Assembly: GCF_001425385.1 (NCBI RefSeq)
Contig: NZ_LMQO01000001.1
Span: 1,092,833 to 1,156,832 of the forward strand
Origin: Sphingomonas sp. Leaf407
GTDB lineage: Bacteria > Pseudomonadota > Alphaproteobacteria > Sphingomonadales > Sphingomonadaceae
Reading direction: 5' to 3'
Length of the DNA: 64,000 bases
Under the pieces are notes generated by a model. The model searched no databases, was not told where the DNA came from, and worked only from the letters and a program-made list of their open reading frames with translations. The stretch's first letter is position 1. Each line of letters begins with the position of its first letter. Positions 1 through 8,592 of the stretch are shown here, piece after piece. The translations under genes and the position numbers were made by a program.

Positions 1-83
1 GCGGCGGCGATTGGCTGGATCGGGCTCGGCACCATGGCGACGATGCCAGCGACCGCACCGACGACGCGCAGGACACCGCTCAC
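1..83 (-). CDS. Phage tail protein, N-terminal fragment cut by window edge
   Basis: A reading frame opens with GTG overlapping the stop of the preceding tail gene (GTGA overlap) and runs off the left edge. The visible residues (VSGVLRVVGAVAGIVAMVPS) form a small hydrophobic, glycine-rich segment. Its position directly after the DUF6950-like gene is where lambda-like phages carry the tail-tip or host-specificity protein, whose N terminus is often hydrophobic. Only about 27 residues are visible, so the identity is inferred from gene order alone. Confidence 0.45.
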   Translation of the reverse strand, partial: MSGVLRVVGAVAGIVAMVPSPIQPIAA

Positions 84-496
84 AACCGCCACGCCCCGAT
101 GAAGTCGTGAGCCTCGATATTGACGACGCCGCGGTGCCGCTCGTCGGAATGATAGCCGGCCATCAGCCGGCCGGCCGACACGACGATCGCGTCGAATTCA
201 CCGTCGCCCCGCATCAGCGCCAGATCACCGACCCACATCGCCGCCGGCGCAATGCGCGGCAGCATCGAATCGAGCAGGCCGGCGAGATCCGCGTGACCCG
301 TCGCCATCAGCGCCCGACGCGCGCCGATCGCCGAACGGAACCGCGGGATCGGCGGCGGCCGGTGGCCCAGCGCCCGCATCTGTGCGCGCGCGAGGTGGAT
401 GCAGGTGCCCGCCGTCGCCCATCCGAACGGACGCGCGCGGAACCGATCGACGACAGACTGCGTCGCCTCGGCACGCTGCGCCAGATCGCGCATCAT
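80..496 (-). CDS. Phage tail protein, DUF6950-like (NlpC/P60-type position)
   Basis: 138 aa, starting ATGATG and overlapping the upstream gene by four bases. The N-terminal third has the pattern FGWATAGTCIHLARAQMRALG, recalling the Cys-containing helix of NlpC/P60-like tail peptidases and the DUF6950 family found at this place in alphaproteobacterial siphophages. A single Cys (about residue 31) and a His follow, but a complete Cys-His-His triad is not obvious. It probably acts at the tail tip, either as a structural protein or in local peptidoglycan digestion. The family assignment is from memory of the pattern and is moderate. Confidence 0.55.
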   Translation of the reverse strand: MMRDLAQRAEATQSVVDRFRARPFGWATAGTCIHLARAQMRALGHRPPPIPRFRSAIGARRALMATGHADLAGLLDSMLPRIAPAAMWVGDLALMRGDGEFDAIVVSAGRLMAGYHSDERHRGVVNIEAHDFIGAWRL

Positions 497-1053
497 GCCG
501 CCTGCACCCCGCGCGGCGGCGAGGCGACACCCCATGCCACCTCGATCTCCATACCCAAGGCATTGTCGTGCCCGCGTTCGCCGGGGAACAGGCGCTGATG
601 GCCGGTCGTCGACATCGCGTTGCCATCGTTGCGCACCAGCAGCCGCTGCGAGCGCGACACGCACACCATCTCGAGCGAGCGCGGCACCTCGCCACCCCGG
701 CGCAGGATGGTGCGGTCGCTCTGCCAGTCGGCCATCTTGTCGGGCGCGCCGATCGGCGCGCCGGTCGCCTCGTCGATCTCGGCGATCCACATCTGGACGC
801 GCGACCCCTGAAACCCCGGCCGCGACAGATCGATCGCGGCGGCCAGCTCGGGCGGCAGGAAGGTGATCTTGCCGGCGGGCAGCTCGTCCCCGGTTCCTTC
901 GGTCAGCGCCTCGAGGACACCGATCGTGCCGAACACCGGATCGAGCGAGAGATATTCCTCGTCACCCCAGCGGACATAGCCTCCGTCGCACAGCAGCACG
1001 TCGCGCGTCGGCAGCGAGATCTTCACCAGCCCGGCCAGGGTGACAGTCTGCAT
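493..1053 (-). CDS. Distal tail/baseplate protein of unknown family
   Basis: 186 aa beginning MQTVTLAGLV. The start is fixed by a TGATG overlap with the upstream gene, and the end overlaps the next start by ATGA, so it belongs to a tightly coupled tail operon. The sequence is beta-rich with no membrane segment and no obvious catalytic motif. By position between the tape-measure region and the tail tip it is probably a distal tail or hub component, comparable in place to lambda gpL or the GTA gp13 region. No family was recognised from sequence. Confidence 0.6.
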   Translation of the reverse strand: MQTVTLAGLVKISLPTRDVLLCDGGYVRWGDEEYLSLDPVFGTIGVLEALTEGTGDELPAGKITFLPPELAAAIDLSRPGFQGSRVQMWIAEIDEATGAPIGAPDKMADWQSDRTILRRGGEVPRSLEMVCVSRSQRLLVRNDGNAMSTTGHQRLFPGERGHDNALGMEIEVAWGVASPPRGVQAA

Positions 1054-1652
1054 CAGGCCGCCTCCTCCAGCACGAAGCTGATGCCGGTATTGTGATCGAT
1101 CGCGAGCTCCCACGACAGCTCGTCGCCATCGATCACGCCCTCGATCATCGGCCGCGCGATATGGACGCGGCATCCATCGGCGAACGGACGGCGCAGCAAG
1201 GTGTCGGCCACCGACAGCGTCGCCTTGCCCGCCGCGTCGGCCATCACCTCGGCACCAACATTGTGCAGATAGTGCTGGCCGCTGGCGTCCTCGATCGACA
1301 TCCAGAAACCTTCGCGCACCACGCCACCTCGCGGCAGGCCACGCACCTTCAGCTTATCGCCCGCCTGTCCGCCGCCGTCGACGACGACGCCCCACCCACA
1401 TCGGCCTTGGTCGACGCCGAGCAACGGATACGGCATGCGCAGCCCCATCCGCTTGGCGCGGATCAGGCGAGAGACGAACACCCGGGCGCGGTCCTCGTCA
1501 TCGAGCGGCGGATAGGTGATCGAGATCCGGTAGTGGTTGCCCAAGCGATTGACCCGGATCGCGCTTGCCCCGCGCATCACCCCGCCCCGGTCGACCAGCG
1601 CCGGGGTCGCAGCGTTCGGCGACGGGCGCGGCGGCAGCTCGATCATCGTCAT
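1053..1652 (-). CDS. Distal tail protein of unknown family
   Basis: 199 aa beginning MTMIELPPRPSP. Its start overlaps the tape-measure stop (ATGA) and its stop overlaps the next start (TGATG). Mostly soluble beta-type sequence. It follows the tape measure directly, the position of lambda gpM or Dit-like proteins. The function as a distal tail component is inferred from synteny; no diagnostic motif was seen. Confidence 0.6.
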   Translation of the reverse strand: MTMIELPPRPSPNAATPALVDRGGVMRGASAIRVNRLGNHYRISITYPPLDDEDRARVFVSRLIRAKRMGLRMPYPLLGVDQGRCGWGVVVDGGGQAGDKLKVRGLPRGGVVREGFWMSIEDASGQHYLHNVGAEVMADAAGKATLSVADTLLRRPFADGCRVHIARPMIEGVIDGDELSWELAIDHNTGISFVLEEAA

Positions 1653-4600
1653 CGAACTGTCTGCCGTGCGGTCATCGCCGCGCGCGCATTGTTCTGGCGC
1701 ACGCGGTGGGTCGTCACCGCCCCGCTGATCCCGGTCACGCGCGGTTCGAACATCGCGCCCTCGTCCATCACCAGATGCACGACTGCTGGAGCGCCGGCCG
1801 GCCCATTGTCATTGCCGTGGCGGATGTCGACCATCTCACCCTTGGTGGCGCGGAACGCGACGATATTCGCATCAATCCCGGAGCGACCGCCGACCTTGAA
1901 GCCGCCACCGGTCTTGAACCCAGGCAGTTTCGGCGCGGCGGCACCGCCGCCCGACTTGCCGCCGAAAAGCCCGGTCAGCGCGTTACCGATCGAGCCGAGA
2001 ATGTCCCCACCACCATCGCCACCGCTCAGCTTGCCGAGCAGGTCGCCGAACAGGTCGGCGAGGCTATTGAGCGCGTCCTCCATCCCCTTGGCGACGCGGT
2101 CCTTCCACCAGCCCGAGATGAAGCCCTTCAGATCGCCGTCGAGCGCGGCGCGGATGCCGTCCTTGAAGGTCGCGCGGAATTCACCGGTCTGCCGGGCGCG
2201 GTCGCTCTCATCCCATTCGGTAGTCGCCTGCTCGATGCCCTGCCCGGGCTCGAGGCGGTCGCGCTCCTCGATCTCGCGGGCACGCTTGCGGATGTCGATC
2301 TCCCGCTGAAGCTGGCGGATGCGCTCCTCGCTATCGCCGCGCGTGCGCGCCAGCTCCAGCTCGCGATCCTGCGCCTCGTCGGCGAGCAGCCGGGCACGCA
2401 CCTGCGCCCGCGCCTCATCGATCTCGAGCTGCTGCTGCGTCGCTCGCGCCGTCGCCTCGGTCAGCGTCAGCCCTTCACGCTGGAACGCACGGATGCGATC
2501 GGCGATCTCGGCCTGCCGTTCCAGCGTCTCGGTGAGCGAGCGATTGCCCGACAGCTTGGCGACCTCGAGCCGGTGCGCTGCCTCGTCCTCGGCCAGCTCC
2601 TTGGCCATGCCGATCCGGCGCGCTTCGTCCAGGATCGCCATGTCCTTGGTGGCAGCCGCAGTCGCAGCGGCGAGCGACAGGCCGGTGCGCTTGTACGCAT
2701 CGATCTGCTGTTCCAGATCCAGCTTGCGCTTCAGCGCCGCCTCGGCCTCGCGATCGCCGCGCAGGCGGGCGGCCTCGATCTCGAGCTGCGTCGCCATGCG
2801 TGCACGATCGGCGGCGTCCTCGGCCGGGTCGCGCTCCTTCTTCTTGCGCTCCTTCTTCTCCTTTTTCTTCTTGCCCTCCTCGGGCGCAAGCGTGCGCGGG
2901 GCGACCGGCGCAGGCTTGGCCGCCTCCGCCTTCGGCGGTGCCTTTACCTCAGGGGCCTTCGGCGCGATCACGACGTCGAGCCCGATCGCCTTCGACATCC
3001 ACTGGAACATGCCGACGATCTCGGCGACTGCGCCGCGCACCCACTTCACCACGCCGCCCAAGGCATCGACCAGCCATGCCTTGACGCCGGTGTAGACCGC
3101 CTTCGCCGCCGACACGACGCCGGGGAACGCGCCCAGCACATAGTCGACCATCGACTGGACGACCGCGCCGACCGATCCCGAGATCTCTGCAAACCCGTCG
3201 ACCAGCCACGTCTTGACCGCCTGATAGACTGCGTTCAGCGAATCCCCGATCTCGGGTGCCATCGCCGCCAGGATGTCGATGACGGTGTCGATCGCCGTCT
3301 CGACGATACCGCTCACCGCTTCCCACGCCCCGGCGAAGTCGCCGCGCAGCAGCGCGCTGACGACGTCGACGACGCCGCTGACGATGTCGACCATGCCACT
3401 GATCGCAGCGATGATGCCGGACAGGACGCGCTCGATGATCTCGCCGGCGATCAGGATGGCACCCGTCAGGATGTTGCCGATGAAGTCCTTCAGCCCCGAC
3501 AACATATCGATCAGGCCGCTGATCGAGCTGCCAATCTCGCCGCCGGTCAGCTTGGCGAACAGGGCCCGGACCTTGTCGAACAGCGCCGACAATGGCGGTC
3601 CCAGCGTAGCGCTGATCTCGGTCCACACCGCCTTCAACCCGGCGATGATGTTGTCCTTAAACAGCAGCATCAGCGATATTACCGCGCCGACCGGTCCGGT
3701 CAGCGCCAGCAGCCGCTGCCCGAGCATCATGAGCGCGCCACGCAGGCCAGCCTGTCCGATCAGCGAGAGGATGGCGCTGACCGGCGAGATCAGCAGACGC
3801 AGGACCTGACCGATCATCCCGAAGCGCGCCGCCGCAAAATTGGCAATGATCGCCGCTCCGACATGCGTGAACGCCCAAATCAGCGGACCCAGCGCCGCAC
3901 CCATCGCGCCGATCACCACCATCGCCTTGCGCACACCGACCGGCAGATGCGCGATCGCCAGCAGGAATTGGGCAAAGCCGTTCTTGATCCGCGCGATGAC
4001 GTCGACGAGGCCGGTGTCGATGCCGAAGGCGATCTTCAGCTCCAGCCACGCCGCCGCGATGTTCTTGCCGGCCTGTTCGGTGCCCTCCATCGCTTTGGCG
4101 ACCTTGGCGTTCACGTCCCCATTTGCGACCAGCGCCCGGTATTTCTCGAACCCCTCCCGCCCTTGCTTCATCAGCCCGATCGCGGTGCGCGCCGCGTCCG
4201 CGCCGAAGATCGTATTGAGCGAGTCCGTGCGGTCCTTGTCGTTGAGGCCCGCCATCTGCTTGCGCAGCATCTCGGCCTGCTCGCCCATCGGCTTCATCTG
4301 GCCCTTGGCGTCGAAGAACGACAAACCGAGCCGTTTCATCGCCACCTCGGCCTCTTTGCTCTTGGGCACGAGGCTCTGGATGTAGGTCTTGAAGCTGGTC
4401 CCGGCGTCGGCGCCGGACGCGAACTGCGTCGCCGTCGCCGCTATGCTGGTCCCGAAATCGAGGAAGCTCACGCCGGCGGCCGCTGCGATCGCGCCACCCT
4501 GACCAATCCCCAGACGAAGGTCGTCGAAGCCGAGCTTGGTCGCATCGAGGACACCGACGATATTGGTCATCACGTCGGGCAGATCGGCAGCAGTCTTGTC

Positions 4601-5092
4601 GAACTGGCCCATCACGTCCGTGAGGAGGCCCGCCGCACTGCCGGTGTCGGTCATGCCAGCGGCTGACAGCTTCAGCGTGCTTTCCAGCGCCCCGCCGAGA
4701 ATCTCTCCGGCGTTCACGCCAGCACGCGCAAGCGAATCTACCGCATCGACGGCTTCGGTCGCGTTCTTGCCGACCGCCGGGCCCAGCTTGCGCGCGGCAT
4801 CGCTCAGCGCGTCCAACTGCTCGGCCGACGCGTCGGGCAGCGCGGCGGCAACGCGGTTCATCGCCGATTCGTAGGAGCCAGCCCCCTCGTCGATCGCCGC
4901 GACCATGCCGGCGAAGGGCAGCGTGATGCCGATCGTCGCGGCGGTGCCGACCGCCTTCAGCTTCGCCTCGACGTCATGGAATTTCTGGATCAGCCGACCC
5001 AGCACGCCCTCGACGCCGGCGGCGGTTGCATCGAATTCGCTCGCATCCGCGCCGAAGACGACGCGGGCGGCACCCACTACAGCAGATGACAT
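1649..5092 (-). CDS. Phage tail tape measure protein
   Basis: 1147 aa, the longest phage gene here. The N-terminal 300 residues have the TP901-type tape-measure core (alternating Ala/Gly-rich helices, an SYESAMNRVAAALPD segment and an FGADAARTAIGLM segment). Several hydrophobic segments lie in the middle (about residues 370-520 and 530-680). A very Lys/Glu-rich linker follows near residue 745, then long charged coiled coil and a Gly-rich C terminus. It determines tail length and passes into the host envelope during DNA ejection. It lies just downstream of the frameshifting chaperone gene, the standard lambda-like order. The large open frame on the opposite strand is a codon-bias shadow. Confidence 0.95.
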   Translation of the reverse strand: MSSAVVGAARVVFGADASEFDATAAGVEGVLGRLIQKFHDVEAKLKAVGTAATIGITLPFAGMVAAIDEGAGSYESAMNRVAAALPDASAEQLDALSDAARKLGPAVGKNATEAVDAVDSLARAGVNAGEILGGALESTLKLSAAGMTDTGSAAGLLTDVMGQFDKTAADLPDVMTNIVGVLDATKLGFDDLRLGIGQGGAIAAAAGVSFLDFGTSIAATATQFASGADAGTSFKTYIQSLVPKSKEAEVAMKRLGLSFFDAKGQMKPMGEQAEMLRKQMAGLNDKDRTDSLNTIFGADAARTAIGLMKQGREGFEKYRALVANGDVNAKVAKAMEGTEQAGKNIAAAWLELKIAFGIDTGLVDVIARIKNGFAQFLLAIAHLPVGVRKAMVVIGAMGAALGPLIWAFTHVGAAIIANFAAARFGMIGQVLRLLISPVSAILSLIGQAGLRGALMMLGQRLLALTGPVGAVISLMLLFKDNIIAGLKAVWTEISATLGPPLSALFDKVRALFAKLTGGEIGSSISGLIDMLSGLKDFIGNILTGAILIAGEIIERVLSGIIAAISGMVDIVSGVVDVVSALLRGDFAGAWEAVSGIVETAIDTVIDILAAMAPEIGDSLNAVYQAVKTWLVDGFAEISGSVGAVVQSMVDYVLGAFPGVVSAAKAVYTGVKAWLVDALGGVVKWVRGAVAEIVGMFQWMSKAIGLDVVIAPKAPEVKAPPKAEAAKPAPVAPRTLAPEEGKKKKEKKERKKKERDPAEDAADRARMATQLEIEAARLRGDREAEAALKRKLDLEQQIDAYKRTGLSLAAATAAATKDMAILDEARRIGMAKELAEDEAAHRLEVAKLSGNRSLTETLERQAEIADRIRAFQREGLTLTEATARATQQQLEIDEARAQVRARLLADEAQDRELELARTRGDSEERIRQLQREIDIRKRAREIEERDRLEPGQGIEQATTEWDESDRARQTGEFRATFKDGIRAALDGDLKGFISGWWKDRVAKGMEDALNSLADLFGDLLGKLSGGDGGGDILGSIGNALTGLFGGKSGGGAAAPKLPGFKTGGGFKVGGRSGIDANIVAFRATKGEMVDIRHGNDNGPAGAPAVVHLVMDEGAMFEPRVTGISGAVTTHRVRQNNARAAMTARQTVR

Positions 5093-5113
5093 CCGCGTCT
5101 CCTTCGGTCTGGA

Positions 5114-5793
5114 TCAGCCGACGCTCGCCACCCATGCGGAGGCGTTGGCCAGCATCGCCTGCCACGACGTCGCCGCCTTCTTCGGGCGCGGCTTGTCGCT
5201 CAGCAGATCGCTGAGCTTGGGCAGTTTTTTCGTTCGGCCGCAGGCCGCCGCCGTCCACGCCGCCTGCATGGCAGCGTCATGTCGGGCAGCAGCGGCCTTG
5301 GCTTCGCCTTCGAACACGAGGGCGATCTCGCGCGGCGTCAGCCGCCAGTATTGCTCCGCGCACCGCTGCGTCGAACACCAGTCGATGGCGAGCGCCGGCC
5401 AGTCCCAGGGCCGGCTTTCGCCGGCACCGGAGGGTTTGCGCCGCCGTTTCCCGGCTTGGCCTCCGCATCCGGGAACGCGACGTTGATCGCGCGCAGGATC
5501 AGTTCGAGCGACGGCTCGAGGCCGCCGACCTCTTCCATGATCGTGCCAGCCTGCTGATCGGTCATCCCGGGCTGGCAGTCGGTCAGCCCGATGCGGAAGA
5601 GGGTGCGGATGGTACGCAGCGACGGCTTGTCGCCCAGCACCCGCTCGATCTGGGTGATGTCGTCCAGGCCGAACGCCTCCTCCACCTCGCACAAGGCGTT
5701 GGTGGTGAAGGCGAAGGTGAGCGCCAGATCGCCGACTTCGATGCCGAGCTGGCCGCGATGCGGATTGCGAGCCGCCATGGTATGCCCCGCCAT
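5114..5793 (-). CDS. Tail assembly chaperone, -1 frameshift fusion (gpGT-like)
   Basis: The second tail-chaperone frame (stop at 5114) has no good start of its own and lies in the -1 frame relative to the upstream chaperone. A slip at GGGAAAC (5452-5446) would join about 116 residues of the first frame to about 110 of the second. The downstream part contains DWPALAIDWC and EQYWRLTPREIALVFEGEA, the pattern of short tail assembly chaperones in alphaproteobacterial phages and gene transfer agents. In lambda the equivalent gpGT recruits tape measure and tube protein during tail assembly. The existence of the frame is clear; the frameshift efficiency is not knowable from sequence. Confidence 0.75.
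5338..5793 (-). CDS. Tail assembly chaperone, unshifted product (gpG-like)
   Basis: 151 aa in the zero frame, following the tail tube gene with two bases between. Residues 15-110 (GDLALTFAFTTNALCEVEEAFG onward) match the helical N-terminal domain of GTA gp10-like and lambda gpG-like chaperones. The last 35 residues after the slippery site are low-complexity Arg/Ser/Gly, as expected of a readthrough tail. Two ATGs are possible; the second (5778) has a slightly better upstream purine run. The fused product is listed separately. Confidence 0.75.
   Translation of the reverse strand: MAGHTMAARNPHRGQLGIEVGDLALTFAFTTNALCEVEEAFGLDDITQIERVLGDKPSLRTIRTLFRIGLTDCQPGMTDQQAGTIMEEVGGLEPSLELILRAINVAFPDAEAKPGNGGANPPVPAKAGPGTGRRSPSTGVRRSGARSNTGG
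5446..5452 (-). promoter_or_regulatory. Programmed -1 ribosomal frameshift site GGGAAAC
   Basis: On the minus strand the zero-frame codons read CCG GGA AAC, giving the X XXY YYZ heptamer G GGA AAC. After a -1 slip the tRNAs can re-pair on GGG AAA and enter the frame of the downstream chaperone domain. The lambda G/T site is GGGAAAG, one base different. A GC-rich potential stem lies just downstream (the CCGGCGAAAGCCGG region), which could act as stimulator. Confidence 0.75.
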
Positions 5794-5795
5794 GA

Positions 5796-6224
5796 TCAGA
5801 CCGCCGGCGTCATGGTCGGCTTGCCGCTGACCTTGAAGGTCGCGGTGCCGGTCATCTTGTCTTCCATCGGCACCGCGCCGCCATGGGCGGTGGCGAAGCC
5901 GCGGAAATCAAGTTTTGCACCGTTCGGAAAGACGATGCGCCAAGCTTCGACGGCCCGCGTTCCGAGGTGGGTGCGGATTACTGCGTCGTCGGCCACGCCC
6001 GGGATGAGGTTGTAGACGATGCCGGCTTCACCGGCATCCGACAGACCCGGCTTAAACTCGCGGTGCGCGTCCGGGCTGGTCATATGGGTGAAATCGACGG
6101 CATCACGCGACAGCTCGGGCAGTGTCAGCTCGGCGACTTCGGCGAGGGCGGTGAATACGCTTCCGACCACCTTGCCGAAGGTGATCATGTAGCCGATGTC
6201 GGTCGCAGCAGCGGTTGCAGCCAT
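5796..6224 (-). CDS. Major tail tube protein
   Basis: 142 aa. Small, Ala/Gly-rich and beta-type, with an Ig-like C-terminal pattern (GTATFKVSGKPTMTPAV). It sits between tail-completion genes and the tail chaperone, the invariable place of the tube subunit in lambda-like siphophages. It polymerises around the tape measure to form the tail tube. Identification rests on synteny, size and fold-like features. Confidence 0.75.
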   Translation of the reverse strand: MAATAAATDIGYMITFGKVVGSVFTALAEVAELTLPELSRDAVDFTHMTSPDAHREFKPGLSDAGEAGIVYNLIPGVADDAVIRTHLGTRAVEAWRIVFPNGAKLDFRGFATAHGGAVPMEDKMTGTATFKVSGKPTMTPAV

Positions 6225-6252
6225 GGGTGTCTCCTTGTCCGGCCGAGCCGGG

Positions 6253-6615
6253 TTACTTGGTCAGGTCGACGGGGCCGCCGTCGGACGGGTCGGCCGGGGC
6301 GTGCTCGCTGGACGACGCGACGGGCGCGCTCGTGCCATCCGCGACAGGTGCGGGATCGGCAGGCGGTACCGCGATCGGCGCGAGTGGCACGACGCTGGCC
6401 AGCAGCGCCGCCTCGCTCTCGGCCAGCGCCAGACGTTCCAGCGTGGCGCGGTCGACGCCGATCGGCTGACCGAAGCCGGTTTCGAGCAGGTGCAGCGCGC
6501 GGCCGGCACTAACGCTCAGGATGGTGCCGGCGGGGGTGTCGGCGGCATCGGGATTGGCGGGATTGGCGGCAAGCGCCTCCCGATCCACGAAACGCTTCGT
6601 GGTACGAACATCCAT
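6253..6615 (-). CDS. Small phage protein of unknown function between tail genes
   Basis: 120 aa. The N-terminal half is of mixed helical type (VSAGRALHLLETGFG); the C-terminal half is a low-complexity Ala/Pro/Val/Ser run. It lies between the DUF3168-like gene and the tail tube, with 10 and 28 bases of spacing and the same direction as its neighbours. No family recognised. It may be a minor tail or head decoration protein. Confidence 0.6.
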   Translation of the reverse strand: MDVRTTKRFVDREALAANPANPDAADTPAGTILSVSAGRALHLLETGFGQPIGVDRATLERLALAESEAALLASVVPLAPIAVPPADPAPVADGTSAPVASSSEHAPADPSDGGPVDLTK

Positions 6616-6625
6616 AAGGGGTCTC

Positions 6626-7033
6626 CTAGAGGGCGGTGTAGGTCAGCATCAGATCGATGCTGTCGCGGTGGATCGGGCCGATCTTGTCGCTGTCGGTGCC
6701 GCTGCGGCGGGCGACGACGAAGCCACGCATGCGGATGCCGGCGACGTCGCGCCGCAGCCCGACCAGCAGCCCGCCACGGCCAGCGTGCCCTGCCAGCAGG
6801 TCGCCGATGTCGCGCGCGTCCTTGAAGGTGCGGCCCCATGCGTCGAGCTGGATACGGTCGCGCGACCAGCCACTCGGTCCGGATAGATTCATGATCGGCG
6901 CGCCGCTGATCCGCTGAAGCGTCAGCCCGGGGAGCGCGTCGCCTTGCGGTCGCAGCCCCCAATCGATCCGCCGCGCGACCAGCGCCGACAGCGGCACCGT
7001 CGACAGCAGCAGCGAGCGAAACGCCTCTTCCAT
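6626..7033 (-). CDS. Tail completion protein, DUF3168/gp17-like
   Basis: 135 aa starting MEEAFRSLLLSTVPLSALV. The opening helix, the central LTLQRIS segment and the RIQLDAWGRTFKDARDIGDLL segment match the DUF3168 (HK97 gp17-like) tail terminator or completion family. It forms the interface between tail tube and connector. Two bases separate it from the gp10-like gene upstream. Confidence 0.8.
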   Translation of the reverse strand: MEEAFRSLLLSTVPLSALVARRIDWGLRPQGDALPGLTLQRISGAPIMNLSGPSGWSRDRIQLDAWGRTFKDARDIGDLLAGHAGRGGLLVGLRRDVAGIRMRGFVVARRSGTDSDKIGPIHRDSIDLMLTYTAL

Positions 7034-7035
7034 CG

Positions 7036-7449
7036 TCAGCCCTTCTTTCCGGCTGCGAGGATCACGTCGATACCGCGCTCCGCGACCTGCCGCATCGCGC
7101 GGTTGACCTGTGAATCGAACGCCGGCCGGATGAACGGCGACGGCGTCTGGTCGACGTTCCCGAATTCTTCCTGCACCGCCTGCGGTAGCGGCCCCGGGCC
7201 AGCGAACACCTCGACTGGCGCGATCGGCACGTTGGCCGATGCCTGCGCCGGCGACAGCCTGGTGCTGACCGTCACGCTGTCCGCCATCTCGCCGCTGCGC
7301 CGCGCGGCGGTGTCGCGCATCTGCTGCGCCATCGGCTCCAGCTCCTCGGCGATGATCGGCACCAGCGTCTTGCGGGTCAGGGCCTTGCCCATTGCCTTGA
7401 TCTTGCGGGCGACCTGGTCGCCACCCTCGAGGCGGATCTTCATCTTCAT
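7036..7449 (-). CDS. HK97 gp10-family head-tail protein
   Basis: 137 aa starting MKMKIRLEGG, with the start set by an ATGA overlap with the head-closure gene. The sequence has the usual gp10 layout: an N-terminal RLEGGDQVARKIKAMGKAL helix, a central region and a C-terminal TPSPFIRPAFDSQ motif typical of the family. It takes part in joining the head to the tail. The longer upstream open frame is a shadow. Confidence 0.85.
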   Translation of the reverse strand: MKMKIRLEGGDQVARKIKAMGKALTRKTLVPIIAEELEPMAQQMRDTAARRSGEMADSVTVSTRLSPAQASANVPIAPVEVFAGPGPLPQAVQEEFGNVDQTPSPFIRPAFDSQVNRAMRQVAERGIDVILAAGKKG

Positions 7450-7790
7450 GCGAGCTGGGCCGGCTGCGCGGTGGCCGTGATCTCGACGCCGATGTTCCGA
7501 CCGCCCCATTCCTTCGTGCCCGTCACCTGATAGGTGACGCCGGCGCAGGTCAGGGCATAGGTGCCGTCGATTGTCTTGGTCAGCGCATCGGCGCGCACGA
7601 GGAAGCGGGTGGTCAATGTCTGCCCCTCCTGTGCCGCGCGCATCCGCTCGCCATCGCTGACGTCGGTCTTCTTCGCCCAGCGCTTGCCCACCTCGGCGGG
7701 CGGACCGGCGATCGTCGCCGTACCGTCGTCGACCAGCGATGGCCGCAGAATGACAATGCGCCGGTCCAAGGCGGCGGTAGCGATCTTCAC
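7446..7790 (-). CDS. Phage head closure/head-tail adaptor protein
   Basis: 114 aa. The chosen start is the GTG that overlaps the stop of the connector gene (GTGA). The sequence ALDRRIVILRPSLVDDGTATIAGPPAEVGKRWAKKTDVSDGER fits the short beta-barrel head-tail joining family (SPP1 gp16/HK97 gp7 type). It closes the portal channel after packaging. The end overlaps the gp10-like start by four bases. Confidence 0.8.
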   Translation of the reverse strand: MKIATAALDRRIVILRPSLVDDGTATIAGPPAEVGKRWAKKTDVSDGERMRAAQEGQTLTTRFLVRADALTKTIDGTYALTCAGVTYQVTGTKEWGGRNIGVEITATAQPAQLA

Positions 7791-8314
7791 GGATTGATTC
7801 GGAAGTCGAACAACAGGTGGTCGACGTCCGCCGGCGCATCGTCGAGCTTGCCCCGACACAACAGGAGCAGCGCCCAGCGCAGCAGCTTGTCGATCGCCTC
7901 GCTACCGACATCGAGGCGGACCGCGATCACCGCGCGATCGAGGCGGACTTGCGGCAGCGCCTTGCCCGGCGCAGCGCGAACGCCCTGCTCCAGCTCGGCA
8001 CCAAACAGCTCGAGCCGGTCTGCGGCCAAGTCCGTCCATACGCCGGCGCGGTCCTGGTACCGGGCCGATACGATGGACCGGACGGGCCCGACGAGCAGGT
8101 GTTGGAAATCCGCCCAGCTATCGCCAAGAACCTCGACGGTCTGCCGGCCGAGCCGGTAGCCGGTACGGCGCTCGATCTCGGTCTGACTTGCGACAAGGTA
8201 TCCCACGATCTCGACGTCGGCCGCAGCATCATCGATCCGCAGGAAGTCGCGCAGCTCCTCGATCGGGACCAGCACGTCGCCGGCGGCGGCGATCAGGCGC
8301 GGTGCACCTAACAT
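7787..8314 (-). CDS. Head-tail connector protein, gp6-like
   Basis: 175 aa. The N terminus has VPIEELRDFLRIDDAAADVEIVGYLVASQTEIERRTGYRL, the classical pattern of phage gp6-like connector proteins (short helical bundle bound under the portal). The C terminus (EAIDKLLRWALLLLCRGKLDDAP) resembles the final helices of the family. It forms the ring below the portal. Confidence 0.85.
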   Translation of the reverse strand: MLGAPRLIAAAGDVLVPIEELRDFLRIDDAAADVEIVGYLVASQTEIERRTGYRLGRQTVEVLGDSWADFQHLLVGPVRSIVSARYQDRAGVWTDLAADRLELFGAELEQGVRAAPGKALPQVRLDRAVIAVRLDVGSEAIDKLLRWALLLLCRGKLDDAPADVDHLLFDFRINP

Positions 8315-8317
8315 CGG

Positions 8318-8509
8318 CTATGCCTTTGCCTTCGCCAGATCGACCGGCACGGGGGTCGTGGTTTCACCCACCACCGCCTTGTCGGCATCCAGCTCGGCAA
8401 AGCCGGCGTCGATCAGGCGCTGCCCTTCGACATCATCGAAAGGCACGCTGTCGCCCGGCGACAACGAATAATCGGGACCGGAGAGGCCGGCGGTCATCTT
8501 GATCTGCAT
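8318..8509 (-). CDS. Small phage protein between capsid and connector genes
   Basis: 63 aa, MQIKMTAGLSGPDYSLSPGD. The start has an AAAGGAT-type upstream sequence and lies after the capsid terminator. The first half has the GPDYSLSPGDSVPFDDVEGQRLIDAGFAE motif of short phage proteins often found beside HK97 capsid genes; the function is unknown. Followed by the connector gene after three bases. Confidence 0.75.
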   Translation of the reverse strand: MQIKMTAGLSGPDYSLSPGDSVPFDDVEGQRLIDAGFAELDADKAVVGETTTPVPVDLAKAKA

Positions 8510-8554
8510 GGCGATCCTTTCGCTTGCCGAACCGGCGATACGCGCCGGTCGGGG

Positions 8555-8587
8555 AAACGGCGGGCGGGACGAATGCCCCGCCCGCCG
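8555..8587 (-). terminator. Terminator hairpin downstream of major capsid gene
   Basis: On the minus strand an 11-bp perfect GC stem (CGGCGGGCGGG / CCCGCCCGCCG) with an 8-nt loop is followed by TTT. It begins six bases after the capsid stop codon. The U-run is short, so read-through to the connector genes is likely. Confidence 0.6.
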
Positions 8588-8592
8588 GACCG

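Noticed and set aside
1565..4666. 1033-aa open frame on the plus strand opposite the tape measure gene
   Set aside because: It is the codon-bias mirror of a GC-rich gene, with Arg/Asp/Leu-rich composition, no family features and no start signal; the minus-strand product is a clear tape measure protein.
5114..5793. Tail chaperone broken by a sequencing error or mutation
   Set aside because: The break coincides with a perfect slippery heptamer in the right frame, and the arrangement is normal for lambda-like phages.
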